From contig CM121341.1 of assembly GCA_051530055.1 (NCBI GenBank), forward strand, positions 4,278,001 through 4,342,000: 64,000 nt of DNA, given 5' to 3'. The notes below the pieces were generated by a model. It was not told the DNA's origin. It did not search any database and saw only the letters and a program-made list of their open reading frames with translations. Positions 54,390-64,000 of this stretch are shown here, piece by piece. Made by a program: the position numbers and the translations under genes. The stretch's first letter is position 1. Each line of letters starts with the position of its first letter. Source of the stretch: Neoechinorhynchus agilis (taxonomy: Eukaryota > Acanthocephala).

Positions 54390-55773
54390 ATGAAAGCATC
54401 CGGAATATCATCAATGTCAACCCAGCTTATCTGGCTTAACAACCAGATCGTAACAAGCAAGAAACATATTCGACGGTCGCGGATATACTTGATCAACCGA
54501 TTGACGAAATCTATTCGAAAGCAAGAAAATCCTAAGACAATTGAAAAGCTTAGGGTGAAAATCAAGCAGATTAAATCTGCTGATTTTAGGAATGCGTTAT
54601 TGCTTGCATTAGTGAAAAGATTGGAACTTGAGTGGACGTGGGAATCCAATAGTGCACTCGAGCAATTATCCAAGCACAAATTTACATCGCAACGAGCTGA
54701 ATACATCCAGAATATTTTCGAAGAAGGAAAAGACGTTCTCATTGACGTGGTTAAGGAATACATGAAGAAATGTGAACGGAAAAGGGAGTGGGCAAAAAGT
54801 ATTAGGTTAGAAAAATTGGAATTAGATAATGATGATGAGGAAAATGAAGATAAGTTTGTAAGTGGATTTTTTGCTATTATCGAGAGAAAATCCTTCGGGA
54901 TGATAGAGTTTGAATTGCGCCCTCCCCCCCAAATTAATGTGCGAAATATTTCAATCTAAAAAGCGGCGGACCGCAATTCAAACTTTTTATCTATGTTTCA
55001 ATTTGAATTTTCTCTGGTTATTCCTTGGATCGTTAATGTTAATTGTGGGCAATCGGTTGATTCTTGAAAAGTTTTATCGCAGCCTATTTTTTGCAACTGA
55101 AATCCATTTATATCAAAGTAACCACTCAGTGAGTGATGGTAAGAACAATGTTGGAAATGAATCTTCAGTTGAAGAAATAGAAAAGACAAATTCGAAGGAA
55201 ACAGGCGCATCGGAATTTATTCGCATGCCACAAATGCTGAATGCGCCTAAAACGGATAAAGGCACAACTACGCCAAAGACGACTAAAGCACATCAACGGC
55301 ATCCACTGCTCAATCAATGTTCCGAGCACGTTTATCCTAATTTTAAAGGCGACGAACCTTTTGAACTTCATCCTTCCGTAGAGGACAATGTCGCTCAACT
55401 GACGTTTGAGGAGTCGTTTGAACAATTTATTCCTCCGGTAAACAAGGAAGATCCTTCCAAAACATCATTACAATTTGAAGACTTTTTGAACTTTGACCTT
55501 CCGCTTTTGCCGAAAGCTCATAATGTAATATCAGAGATGGAGCTCTTTGGGACGACGCCGAAAATGCTTGGACGTCCAAATTCTAGAAGACCAGTTAAGC
55601 GGATACCTGGCAAGAGTTCTACCAAAAGGACAAACATAAATAAATCCACGTTTCCTGAAAAGAACGAACCAACAGAAAACTTGCATCCTTCATGGACTGC
55701 CGCGAAGAAAAAAAATCCCGTTATAAGGCTTAAAGACCTTAAACCAAAAAAGATTATGTTTGATAGTGACTAA
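54390..55773 (+). CDS. SRFBP1: SRFBP1/BUD22-family protein
   Basis: First exon 54390-54857 ends at a strong GTAAGT donor. The second exon begins at about 55144 (best frame-compatible AG) and ends at 55773, giving about 365 residues. The N-terminus has the family coiled region LNNQIVTSKKHIRRSRIYL ... RKQENPKTIEKL (human LNNEVVKMRKEVKRIRVLV). The C-terminus has LHPSWTAAKKK ... KPKKIMFDSD, matching the diagnostic LHPSWEASRRRK ... GKKITFDD. In yeast Bud22 acts in 18S rRNA maturation; the animal protein is a nuclear SRF-binding factor. The middle is low-complexity and acidic or lysine-rich, as in the family. The stop codon overlaps the AATAAA signal (TAAATAAA). The acceptor position is uncertain by some tens of bases. 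Confidence 0.82.
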
Positions 55774-55774
55774 A

Positions 55775-56340
55775 TAAAAATTGAAAATGATTGGCATTAC
55801 TTGTTCTAAGTGGTTTGATTTTCATAGACTCCTCAAAATTTGGCGCTTTTTTAATCAACAAATAGTAAAATCTTGAGAAACGATGATTTCAATGTTGCAA
55901 CTTTTAGAAATTTCATAGACAAAGTGAACTCTTAGTAAGCCTTTCTAGACATTTTTACTGCCACGATGATCAAATAAACGTTAAATCCGTTTTTATACCG
56001 ACTAGAGTCCAATGGTATTTTTCTTGATTGAGAGCTGCTGCCATTCAGCGTGTTTTTTAGCCAATTTCTCCCTTGATCCCAGTTACGGGTCAACTGATTC
56101 GAATCCGTTACCGCCAATGACGCACAAGCAAAAGGGGACGAAATACCTCGTTGAAGGGAGGAAACTCACCAATGAGAGTCCCGCCTCATCGAGAGGTATC
56201 TGAGAATCCGGACGAGGATGTTAAAACTCTTTTATCGGATGGTTCAGTGCATTGAGTGATTTTATGCGCTTCCCTGAACCAGATCGATGGGCTGTGTGCC
56301 CAAAGGAAAATTATCAGCCGTGCAAAAAGGCCGTACATCG
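55775..56340. other. Intergenic, nothing recognised
   Basis: No ORF with a recognisable domain and no repeat shared with the rest of the window. Confidence 0.4.
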
Positions 56341-56365
56341 AAATAAGTTAAAGGCTGGTCAGTCT

Positions 56366-56672
56366 TCATTTTTTTATAGAAATAAGAAACTTTTTTTCAA
56401 CGAAATCTCCAGTTTTATTGCATTTACCATGCCTTCGAGCACTGACAACCAATCGTCCGTTTATGATTTCCGTTTTCAAATCCTTTTTATCAAATCCCTG
56501 GACATTCGGAGTAACTCGAAACTTCTCTGGTCTTGGACGTCTTCGTCCGTGGACATCGAGAAGAGTTGGAGGCTCATTAATCCAAAAGAGGCTCGGACGC
56601 ACTGATGGACGAAGGGAAAGATCGTAGTCGTCAAATGGATCGAAGATGCCAAGATAGAAATAGAGACATTCT
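56366..56672 (-). pseudogene. Small heat shock protein-like (alpha-crystallin) gene, partial
   Basis: One open minus-strand frame gives YLGIFDPFDDYDLSLRPS, then PEKFRVTPNVQGFDKKDL, then GRLVVSARRHGK and GDFVEKKF. This is the start of an alpha-crystallin domain (compare FEVTLDVKQFSPEEL). It stops about halfway through the domain. The nearest ATG (about 56667) is in another frame, so either an indel or an unseen exon is involved. On the minus strand TATAAAA lies near 56700 and AGAATTC and TTCTTGAGAA, possible heat-shock-element parts, lie further up. It may be a decayed gene or one whose remaining exons I cannot place. Confidence 0.55.
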
Positions 56673-56719
56673 GAAACATTTGTAAGTCTCGGTCTCGTTT
56701 TATACTAAAGCGCTAAATT

Positions 56720-57350
56720 CCAGTTTTTCTCAAGAAAGAGTCCAGACGAATTCTAGATAGGTTTTCAGTCCGTAAATTGTTTCCTAGAATGCGTTAAGAA
56801 AGCAACGCGAGGAGGCGAAAAATAGAAACGGTCTCGTTTTGCAAGTTGCGAAGAAAATCTTAAATGCTTTGTAAATCTTAATCCAGGTTATTTGGAATCA
56901 ATTGACGGACTCGCTACGTTATATTGGCAATGGGGACACGCCCAAGACAAGCCATAAATGCGATAAAGACAGCTATTGGCAAACGTCCGAATTCTTATTC
57001 CTTGCACATGATCATCGCCTATCCAATGCAACAAGAAAGCCTTGGATAAGCTAAAGAAATTTTTGAACATTGTTGTAAGTGTTAAGATCGCGAGGGTGCC
57101 TCTCATCGCACTTTTGATTGATTTGAACTACATATCGCACAAAAGGGAGCTGTAGAACACAACCATCGGAGAAACCCAATGGCCGGGCCCGAACGGAGCT
57201 CGCTGCGACCAGTTTCAAATGAACATCTCAGCGAGCTTTTGTCAATTTCAGACGAAATTCAGGGTTAAAAAGTTGCAACTATTTTTCTAACTAAAGGCAC
57301 TACTTGGAAAAATCGCTCTTGTTTTCGCGTTCAAGCGAATAAATCTCGAT
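56720..57350. other. Intergenic, nothing recognised
   Basis: Upstream of the heat-shock-like fragment and downstream of mL51. A 72-codon minus ORF at 56888-57106 has no recognisable motif. Confidence 0.4.
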
Positions 57351-57352
57351 TA

Positions 57353-57914
57353 TTAAGCATCGATGAATACGCTGTACTTTTTTCCCGTGTGTTTGTAATT
57401 ATATCGCCAGTAAAGATGCTTCATTCTTATGAGAATCTTGTAATACTGACTAGGAGCTTTTTGTCGAATAAATTGGCCTTCAAACTGAAGCCTCCTCAGC
57501 AATCGATGATACTCCTTACCTTGAAACCCACGGAGCCAAGCTGGACCCGTTGTAAGATGCTTCGGTTTCACTCCGCCATCGCCGAGAATGTCTAGTAGAA
57601 TGTGTATCTGTGAGTAGATTGATGCTGATTTTAACCGACCGATGTAATCATTTTGACCGAAATATGCTTTCTTCGGTGACCAAGAATCTGATGGATTATG
57701 ATCAGGCATCGGAGTCGGTTTCGGTAAATCCGAATACTTCATTCTCGGTAATGGTCCTAATGAAGAAAAAAATTAAGAAACGTAAAAAGTTCGGTTACGC
57801 ACCGCCCTGATATATTATCGGATCATGGCCAAATCCACGAGCATACTCGTGATATCGCTTGAAACCACGAATGTGAGTTTTGATGAGCGAAAAAAAGGGA
57901 ACACTGAGGCTCAT
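57353..57914 (-). CDS. MRPL51: Mitochondrial ribosomal protein mL51
   Basis: Large-subunit mitoribosome protein. Three exons on the minus strand: 57914-57803, 57756-57640 and 57591-57353, with GT-AG introns of 46 and 48 nt. Product 155 residues: MSLSVPFFSLIKTHIRGFKR, ARGFGHDP, GGPLPRM across the first junction, WSPKKAYFGQNDYIDILGD across the second, then TTGPAWLRGFQGKEYHRLLR and YWRYNYKHTGKK. Human mL51 has KRAMFGVYDNIGILGN, RGPIWLRGWKGNELQR and YLYKHFNRHGKF. The 48-nt intron is in frame and contains no stop, so an intron-blind reading hides it as 16 extra residues (RLKSASIYSQIHILLD). The start ATG follows ATTTTAG directly, a likely trans-splice acceptor. Confidence 0.92.
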
Positions 57915-58505
57915 CTAAAATATCGCATTTAAAGTCTACGGATCGAGGCATTTGCATTTTTCTCCTCTGCTCAATTTTCCAATGCATTGAATCAATAACT
58001 CCAATAAAGATAATAGCGATCAAAAACCACCAACAGTTAGAAACCGTCGGCGGATACTGTCGACTGATATCTCAACCTCATGTTTTCTATTCGTGTCATT
58101 TGGCAAATAATCACAGCTGACCGAATGTAATTTGGATTCTTCCGTGTATTTACGTAATGCGTACAAAATCCAGTGCTTACGTCACCGAAAGGAGCAAAGC
58201 GATGGAATTGATTATGACTGATACGATCAATCGAAATATAAATTCGCCTTTAACGATTTCTCTCGGATGTTTACAATCGACCAGAATGAAAACACAAATG
58301 TTCTGGATACTTAATTTTTTTAATTAGAATTCAGCTCTGGACGTACTCTACAAAAGTTACGATATCCTCCATTCGTCTCAATGGTGAGAAGTTTTTTAAA
58401 AGTAGAGCGAGACGAATCGAGGCGTTTTTGTAATTCTTTACACTTCACCGTCCTTGTAAAAAACTGTGGCATTGATATTAGGGCATCTTTCCTACGGAGC
58501 AGTTT

Positions 58506-58718
58506 ATGTACAGTCGGGCCTTGGATGAATGGGAACCTTTACAGGCGATCAAGTTGAAAATAAGAGCAGATTCGAAAAGGACTCATAGACAAGCATCGTT
58601 TGATAAACGAAAAATTGCCCTCGAAACTCCACGCCACTTCGGTTTAGTGAAAACCTATAATAATGGCACCTTTATTGGTAAAAATAAAGAATGGAACCAA
58701 TGTACCTTTGGATCCTAA
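58506..58718 (+). CDS. Hypothetical ORF, 70 aa
   Basis: ATG-initiated, lysine/arginine-rich ORF (WEPLQAIKLKIRADSKR ... HFGLVKTYNNGTFIGK). The frame is also open for some codons before the ATG. No family recognised and no paralogue in the window. It may be an exon of an unplaced gene or chance. The rest of 57930-58740 shows nothing else. Confidence 0.25.
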   Translation: MYSRALDEWEPLQAIKLKIRADSKRTHRQASFDKRKIALETPRHFGLVKTYNNGTFIGKNKEWNQCTFGS

Positions 58719-58754
58719 TAAGCATTCGAGTTGTTCAAAAAAACGTATCCGTTA

Positions 58755-58885
58755 GGATGGGAATATCCGGTCGAGGATGTCCGTTCGGGTGGTAATATCT
58801 GGTCGGAGGGATGCCCATTCGGATGGGACTATCAAGTCGGGGGATGTCCGTTCGATTGAGAATATCCGGTTGGGTTGGGAATTGG
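58755..58885 (+). repeat. Degenerate minisatellite, ~36-bp unit
   Basis: Three to four imperfect units of the type GGATGTCCGTTCGG..GG.AATATCCGGTCG. It abuts the LINE C fragment on its right. Confidence 0.7.
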
Positions 58886-58929
58886 CGGATATTGTTTGCA
58901 GGAGAGCTTGTAAGGTTGGTCTTTCCTCA

Positions 58930-60820
58930 GGTTCATTTCAAGTTATGATATCCGAGAAGATTGGGCAGCATGAGAAAAGGGACGTAGGTTGAGGGAGATG
59001 CGAGGTTGAGGGAGGATGAAACGAATTAGGATTTCGAGTGTTGTGCTCGTATGAAAAGGGGGCGATATGTGGAAGAAATTGTGGTGGTGGTAGGGTTGGT
59101 ATGCGTTTTGTTTGTTTTATGGAAATAGCATCAAGGCATTCGGTGAGGGGGAGAAAGTCAATTGCGTGAATTTTATATGCTCTTTTATGAAACATTTCAA
59201 GACGGCCGATTTGAGATTTCGATAGGTTGCAAAATACGGGATAACCGCAGGCGAGGGAAGGTAAAATAAAAATGAAGTAAAATATGGAGAGATTTCGATA
59301 GGTTGCAAAATACGGGATAACCGTAGGCGAGGGAAGATAAAATAAAAATGAAGCAAAATATGGAGATATCGGGTGAATGGATTCCTAAATGTCGGAAGCG
59401 TTTGAGGAGCTAAACTTTAAAGGTGTTCAGCTCGAGGGAGAGAGTGATGTGCGAGTCCCATTCCAAATTTTATTGAAATTGGATACCCAGAATTCCGAGG
59501 GAGGTGACTCGAAGGATGTCATTTAGAATCTCGGGCGAAGATGTGGGATTGTGGGAATGCAGAAATCTTTTATGTGTGTGATTTCTTTAGAGGTTAAGGA
59601 AAGGGAGAGGTGGGATGGTGAATGCTTGATGAGGGTGATATCGTCGGGGTTTGAGGTTGCTGAGGAAAATATTAAAGAGAAGTGGTGACAGCACAGCACC
59701 TTGAGGTACGCCTTTGGTGAGGCTGATGGAGGAGATAGAACGGCAGTGAATGTATTGCTCGCGATTGTAAAGATAAGATTCGAGCCAGCAGATCTACCAC
59801 AAGTTGAGACCACAATCGGAGCAGATCCGAAGAAGGAGTGAATGGTCCACGGAGTCGGATGCTTTCGATAAATCCAGTTGAATGAGAAGGGGGACGTGGG
59901 AGGGACTATTGTCGAGGTTTCTTAGGAGTGTGTCATAAATGCAAAGTATGGCGTCGGTTGCAGAAAATCTGGGTCGGAAACCAAATTGCAGGGGCGATAC
60001 CTTTTCTTTGAGAAGTGAAAGAAGGCGAGATTTAAACATTTTTCGATGATTTTTGAAAGAACGGCGGGCAGAATCGGAAATGGGATGTCCTTTTTTGGAA
60101 GAAGGATATCTATAGCATTTTTCAGGCATGAGGGGTAGATGCTATATAAAAAGCTGAGGTTTATAATGTGGGTAAAAGGGTCAATGATTTCGGGGATGAT
60201 GTAGCGAAGCTGTAGTACTTCGTATGACGAAACTAAGGGGAGTATCGGCGAGTTGTCAAAAACTTCAGTGAAAGATTGTGTGGTGTCTAATGTTCAGCAG
60301 TGATTGTAAATTGAGTCAGGGCAGAGGTTCTGATTGATGGAATTAAGAACCTGTTTTAGTAGAGTAGAGATCAAATTAGGGAAGGAATCAGGGTGGTGTA
60401 GACCAAGATAGTCCTTGACGGCCCACCACCATGTTAAGTTGCCACCTGAGGAAGTTTTTACGGGCGATAAGTATTTTGTTAGTGCTTTTTGTAAACGGGA
60501 AAGTCTGGGGATTTATTGCGACGGGCCTTAGAAGCTTGCCTTTGTAGAAGTTTCAGAATGGGGGTTATCCATGGTGGGTCGCGGTTGAAGAACTTATTAT
60601 CTTGGGAATTGTCGAAGTTAGGGAATTTTTATGATTGAGGTTAGGGAGGGCATGGTCAAGAAAGGGCCATTTGTGTTGTTAGAGCGGAATGTGCGGATGT
60701 TAGAGTTGAATAAACTTTTTTAAATTTTGGATGTGATGATCACGTTTATCCCAGACGGATAAACGGGGAGATTTCATACGCTGAGGTGGGGGTGTAAGGT
60801 CTGAGTTCGCGGGGGATGGA
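58930..60820 (-). mobile_element. LINE C fragment, RT part, minus
   Basis: Minus-strand RT blocks: pre-RT piece near 60740 (the DKRDHHI segment), LQFGFRPRFSATDAILCIYD (about 59990), LIQLDLSKASDSVDHSLL (about 59880), VPQGAVLSPLLFNIF region (about 59700), and LPSPAVIPYFATYRNL-type C-terminal sequence duplicated locally (59210-59270 and 59290-59350). Frames broken many times. It matches 52560-53940 in opposite orientation. Confidence 0.8.
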
Positions 60821-60850
60821 GTTTAGAGGCGGATGAGAAAATTTATTTAG

Positions 60851-61810
60851 TTATGCGTCCCTTCCTTTCTTGATAATATCAGCAACAGCAGCTGGTACGT
60901 TTGGCTTAGAGATTAGGTTGTCATAAATTCTTACAGCAAGACTAATCGCTGCATTTGTATCGATTTTGAGTGAAAGATCGTTAACGTACTTGAGAATCGC
61001 ATTGAACGCTTCGATTTCACATTTTTCCGTCTGCTTCTTGCATAATTGCATGATTTTTTCACGTTCCGAAACAAGAATAGCGGCACAGATGAACAAAATG
61101 AAGTTTTTACAAGGTTGACCGGATAAGAGAATGTCCCAAATGGGCAAGAGATTAGGAATGGTAAATTCCCGTTTGAACCAAACGATAAGCCATCGAAAGC
61201 AAAAGTACAGATTGCTAGAGTTCTGTTTGATTAAACATTCCATGAACTCAGGATCTACGTAGTTTAAAATGATTTGTAGATCGGCAATTTGACTAATCAT
61301 TGCACTTTGATCTACTTTAAAGAATTGCTGAAGACGTTTGTCCATGAGGTTTGCGAAGCACCAAAACAAGGTGGATTCATCGTTTGTATCGAGAACATAC
61401 AGAAATACGGATGCAATGTCGCTCATTCCTTGAACATAGCCAACGTCGTTATTATAAATTTGATAGGTCATCAGAATGTTTGTGAGTGTCTGTTGGAGGT
61501 GTTCGTTAAAGAATCCATCACTACGGTCCACTCGACTAACGTCCTTCTCAATCAGAGATTCTCTTTCTATAAACTGAGAATTCCTTTTTTTCTGTTCAGG
61601 GTCCATATGAGCCCATTGAGCCTTGTATGATTCGTACTTTTGCTCAGACTCTGATAATGTGTTATCGTCTGAAAGATTCAAAAGGATCTTCCAGGCTTTA
61701 GGCCGAGCGTCTGAGCTCAGTCCATTTCTGTAAATGCGAATTGAAAGTCCTTCTCTCTCTTCGGCCGAATTATCCAGCAAAGGCGTAGAAGACAATTCAA
61801 TCAGCTCCAT
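60851..61810 (-). CDS. TBC1D15: TBC1D15/17-like RabGAP, TBC-domain cistron
   Basis: 319 residues, ATG at 61810. Full TBC domain: YRNGLSSDARPKAWKILL, LIEKDVSRVDRSDGFF (arginine-finger motif IxxDVxR), NNDVGYVQGMSDIASVFLYV (glutamine-finger YxQ motif), FWCFANLMDKRLQQFF, YFCFRWLIVWFKREF, LPIWDILLSGQPCKNF. This closely follows human TBC1D15 (SLIEKDVNRTDR, LGYVQGMSDLLSPLLYVM, YLYFCFRWLLIRFKREF). It is a GAP for Rab7-type GTPases at mitochondria and lysosomes. The N-terminal regulatory half that belongs to this protein family is encoded by the separate frame immediately upstream (61822-62673), 11 nt away. Confidence 0.92.
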   Translation of the reverse strand: MELIELSSTPLLDNSAEEREGLSIRIYRNGLSSDARPKAWKILLNLSDDNTLSESEQKYESYKAQWAHMDPEQKKRNSQFIERESLIEKDVSRVDRSDGFFNEHLQQTLTNILMTYQIYNNDVGYVQGMSDIASVFLYVLDTNDESTLFWCFANLMDKRLQQFFKVDQSAMISQIADLQIILNYVDPEFMECLIKQNSSNLYFCFRWLIVWFKREFTIPNLLPIWDILLSGQPCKNFILFICAAILVSEREKIMQLCKKQTEKCEIEAFNAILKYVNDLSLKIDTNAAISLAVRIYDNLISKPNVPAAVADIIKKGRDA

Positions 61811-61821
61811 GTCAAGAATTC

Positions 61822-62673
61822 TCAGACCGTGAGAATATCTCGCGCTAAGGGTGATCCGCGGATTATTGGTTTGTTCAAGAGATTATTCTCTGCTAGAACG
61901 TCCACAATGGATTTTTCGTTCACTTTCAAAATATCATCATTCTTAACAGAAGCATTTTCGCTCTGGTTAGATTCGTCCGCAAAATCTACGACCTGTCTAA
62001 ATGCTTGGGTTATTTTAGCCAACTCACTTAATGTTGCATCCTTAGGATTCTGGAAAAATCGATGGGCGAAAACACCGACTTCACGAGTCCGGCGTTTGTG
62101 ACCTAAGGATTCATTTCCGATGCCGAGGCTTTTGAAAGCTGTCTGAAGACGACCGTCGTCGGGTTTTTCAACAATAAATAAATCTTTATTATGAACCGAC
62201 CGCGTTAATATTAGATGAGACATAAAAAATGCCAGGAGTTTCACTGAATCGTCCGCTTTTTCAATGACAATGGCAGGCAGGATTTTCTCCGGAGAACGAA
62301 GAATGAACGTGAATGAGAATCCGAGAGTTTTCTCGTTTGGTTCCAGAAAACGAAGGGATTTGAGGTTGTCGAACGAAAACACAAGGCACTCTCGATACGT
62401 TGAGTTGTATCCATCAATCATTTCGCCTGCAATACCGATTTCATCGGCGTGCTTAATCAATAAAAGCTTATCGGCAAAATCAAACGAGAGTTTGACAAAT
62501 TGAAAGAAGATTGTGTTTCTAAAGTTCACTATTGACACCTTTCCGTACACGTTATGGCGTTCGTTCAAATCGAACAATTTGATGTAGGCCTTGCCCTTTA
62601 TTCGGAACATAATCTGACCAACATCAGAGACGGACAACGATGAACCATCAAAAGCAGCCAAAAGGTCTGACAT
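61822..62673 (-). CDS. TBC1D15/17 N-terminal regulatory region, separate frame
   Basis: 283 residues, ATG at 62673 preceded by TTTTTTAG and a 12-nt leader, a likely trans-splice acceptor. The middle (CLVFSFDNLKSLRFL, then FTFILRSPEKILPAIVIEK) and the following part (RFFQNPKDATLSELAKITQAF) align with the N-terminal domain of TBC1D15 (SLTDLKSIKQNK, SYLVFCLKDDVVLPALHF, KKDPYTATMIGFSKVTNYI). It ends NKPIIRGSPLARDILTV and stop. The alignment continues without a gap into the next cistron, which starts 11 nt later in another frame. Either one gene has suffered an indel or the protein has split into two operon cistrons. Confidence 0.8.
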   Translation of the reverse strand: MSDLLAAFDGSSLSVSDVGQIMFRIKGKAYIKLFDLNERHNVYGKVSIVNFRNTIFFQFVKLSFDFADKLLLIKHADEIGIAGEMIDGYNSTYRECLVFSFDNLKSLRFLEPNEKTLGFSFTFILRSPEKILPAIVIEKADDSVKLLAFFMSHLILTRSVHNKDLFIVEKPDDGRLQTAFKSLGIGNESLGHKRRTREVGVFAHRFFQNPKDATLSELAKITQAFRQVVDFADESNQSENASVKNDDILKVNEKSIVDVLAENNLLNKPIIRGSPLARDILTV

Positions 62674-62987
62674 GTTAAAGTTAATCTAAAAAACCCACAA
62701 TATCAGCGAAGGATCAGCTCAGCGTTTTTCACAACAAAAAGATTTTCTTAAATGTGTTGAAAATCGATTTTCACAAACGGTCGAATTGAACCGTTCAATT
62801 CAAAGACCAAAAACTAACAAGGATTTCAATTGGAAGTTACCCTTAATTCCACCAATGAACCTCAATCGCATCGTAAATTTTGAAAGTGGCCAATGAGAGC
62901 TAAAAAAATCAACACTTTTGTCCATAAAGACCAAACTTCTTTGAATTCTGCAGTTGCGATTCGTGTCTTCTATCTGACAAATTACAC

Positions 62988-63147
62988 TTTCGGTGAGAAT
63001 AATTCGGGTCATTACATATTTTATTTATTCGAAATATTTCGCGAGGTATCCTCGCCTCTTCAGTCATTGTTTGCCAGTTTTTTGGATACCTCCCGAAATA
63101 TTTCGAATAAATAAAATATGTAATGACCCGAATTATTCTCACCGAAA
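62988..63147. repeat. 160-bp near-perfect hairpin (MITE-like)
   Basis: Two 64-nt arms (62988-63051 and 63084-63147) are reverse complements with one mismatch, around a 32-nt loop. Arm sequence starts TTTCGGTGAGAATAATTCGG. No second copy is seen in the window and no clear target-site duplication. Confidence 0.9.
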
Positions 63148-63264
63148 ATATCCGACAAATGTTCAAACAACGCTCAGCACTGTGATTCTACTAAAAATTA
63201 CGACGCTGACCTTTGCCAACAAAATTCCACAAAAACAAACTTTGAGAAAATCAAGACGAACAAC

Positions 63265-63385
63265 TGGTGATCCGAGGGCAGCAGACGTTTTTTCGCACAA
63301 AACATAAGTCAAACTCTTCAACGGACGAGAACGCTGCATCCCTCCTTTCGACCGTATAAATCAGGATGATGTTGGTAGGATTTGG
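63265..63385 (+). mobile_element. LINE B 3'-end remnant
   Basis: Diverged match to 39430-39550: GGTGATCCGAGGGCAGCAG, then AACGCTGCATCCCTCCTTTC and GACCGT. About 120 bp only. Confidence 0.55.
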
Positions 63386-63589
63386 TCGAGACTATTTCAC
63401 AATTATCTTCAATCTATCGCTTTGTTTTCTACGTTCCTTGAGATATAGAAATGTGCAGTTCAGCCGAAAAACAGAAGCGTACAAAAACCAATAGGAAAAT
63501 CCATCTTCAAGATTTTCTTTAAAAAAAGTAATCTACAAGCGCTGAAAAATACATCCGCTTTGCCATGTCTAATAAAACGATGAACATTT

Positions 63590-64000
63590 TGCTGACGAGT
63601 CGACGAACACGAAAGTCCTCTATCGGGCAAAAAGACGAACACTTCCCCGCCCCCCCGAAAAAGGGCATCAAAACATTGTTGGTCACGCAAAAAAAACGTA
63701 CTTTTCTCCGCTTAAAATCAGAGAAACCAAAGTATCAGTCACTGCAAAACGCTTTCCCCCCCCCCACAAATGGGACAACGAAAAGATTGTCCGTTACATC
63801 AAAAAAGACAAATACTTTTCCCCGCCCAAACTCGGACAACCAAAACATTGTTTTGGTCACGCCAAAAAAGAACAAATACTTTTCCCGGTCCAATATCGGA
63901 CAAACAGCACCGGAACGAACACTTTCTCCAGCTCAAAAATCGGAGAACTGCACTAAAAGATTTCCGGTCACTGTGAAAATTTCCCTCCAAATCGGACAAC
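63590..64000 (+). repeat. Diverged minisatellite, ~65-70-bp unit, runs off the edge
   Basis: About six imperfect units with the pattern (A)nAAGACAAATACTTTTCCCCGCC...CGGACAACCAAAACATTG.TCC/GGTCAC. Homopolymer C and A runs vary between units. ORFs in it are by-products. Confidence 0.8.

Noticed and set aside
54104-54763. 219-codon minus-strand ORF
   Set aside because: Antisense to the 67-residue gene and the SRFBP1-like first exon, both of which have better support.
1-64000. tRNA, rRNA, snRNA or spliced-leader RNA genes
   Set aside because: I looked for cloverleaf boxes and conserved rRNA/snRNA words and saw none I could support.

Overview
This window is nuclear DNA from an animal. It holds about ten recognisable single-copy eukaryotic genes separated by large blocks of LINE retrotransposon debris, two satellite arrays and several long palindromes. 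The host genes are SNF8/VPS22 (first exons only), protein phosphatase 5, TGS1, the proteasome ATPase Rpt5, an SRFBP1/BUD22-like protein, mitochondrial ribosomal protein mL51, a TBC1D15/17-like RabGAP in two reading frames, and a small-heat-shock-like fragment. Most introns I can place are tiny (43-62 nt, GT-AG). Several start codons lie just downstream of a pyrimidine-rich AG, and two same-strand gene pairs are only 11 nt apart. This recalls trans-spliced, operon-bearing animals such as nematodes, larvaceans, rotifers or chaetognaths. I cannot decide between them from the sequence.

Layout. 1-3270: satellite A (about 330 bp unit, each unit a long imperfect hairpin plus a 70-codon ORF). 3271-4540: the first exons of SNF8 on the minus strand. 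4540-8935: satellite B (154 bp unit, 29 copies of the palindromic CRE/ATF site TGACGTCA), lying exactly between SNF8 and the divergent PP5 gene (9535-11428). 11.4-19.3 kb: fragments of two LINE families and the first palindromic pair of a small PCI-domain gene. 19.4-20.7 kb: TGS1 and an unidentified small gene. 21-31.7 kb: LINE families A and D, partly nested. 31.7-50.6 kb: a scrambled region of inverted and direct duplications holding seven more copies of the PCI gene. 50.8-52.3 kb: Rpt5. 52.5-60.8 kb: decayed LINE C copies around SRFBP1, mL51 and the heat-shock-like fragment. 60.8-62.7 kb: TBC1D15/17. 63-64 kb: a MITE-like hairpin and a minisatellite.

The main discovery candidate is the repeated 145-codon gene. 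Its product matches the PCI/winged-helix region of translation factor eIF3e (INT6) and lacks the rest of eIF3e. Nine copies occur, seven with intact reading frames. Eight are arranged head-to-head in four palindromes around the same 24-bp centre. Each intact 5' region carries a CCAAT-type box and a TATA box. Between two copies I counted 16 silent and 10 replacement codon differences, which points to selection on the protein. LINE B 3' ends repeatedly abut the downstream side of the gene.

LINE families are named here for convenience. A and B are restriction-like-endonuclease LINEs with a YLDD-type reverse transcriptase, followed by CCHC and PD-(D/E)xK-like motifs. C and D are APE-endonuclease LINEs with zinc-finger ORF1 proteins. 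I saw no rRNA, tRNA, CRISPR, LTR element or virus-like element. A dUTPase-like fragment occurs twice inside an inverted duplication.
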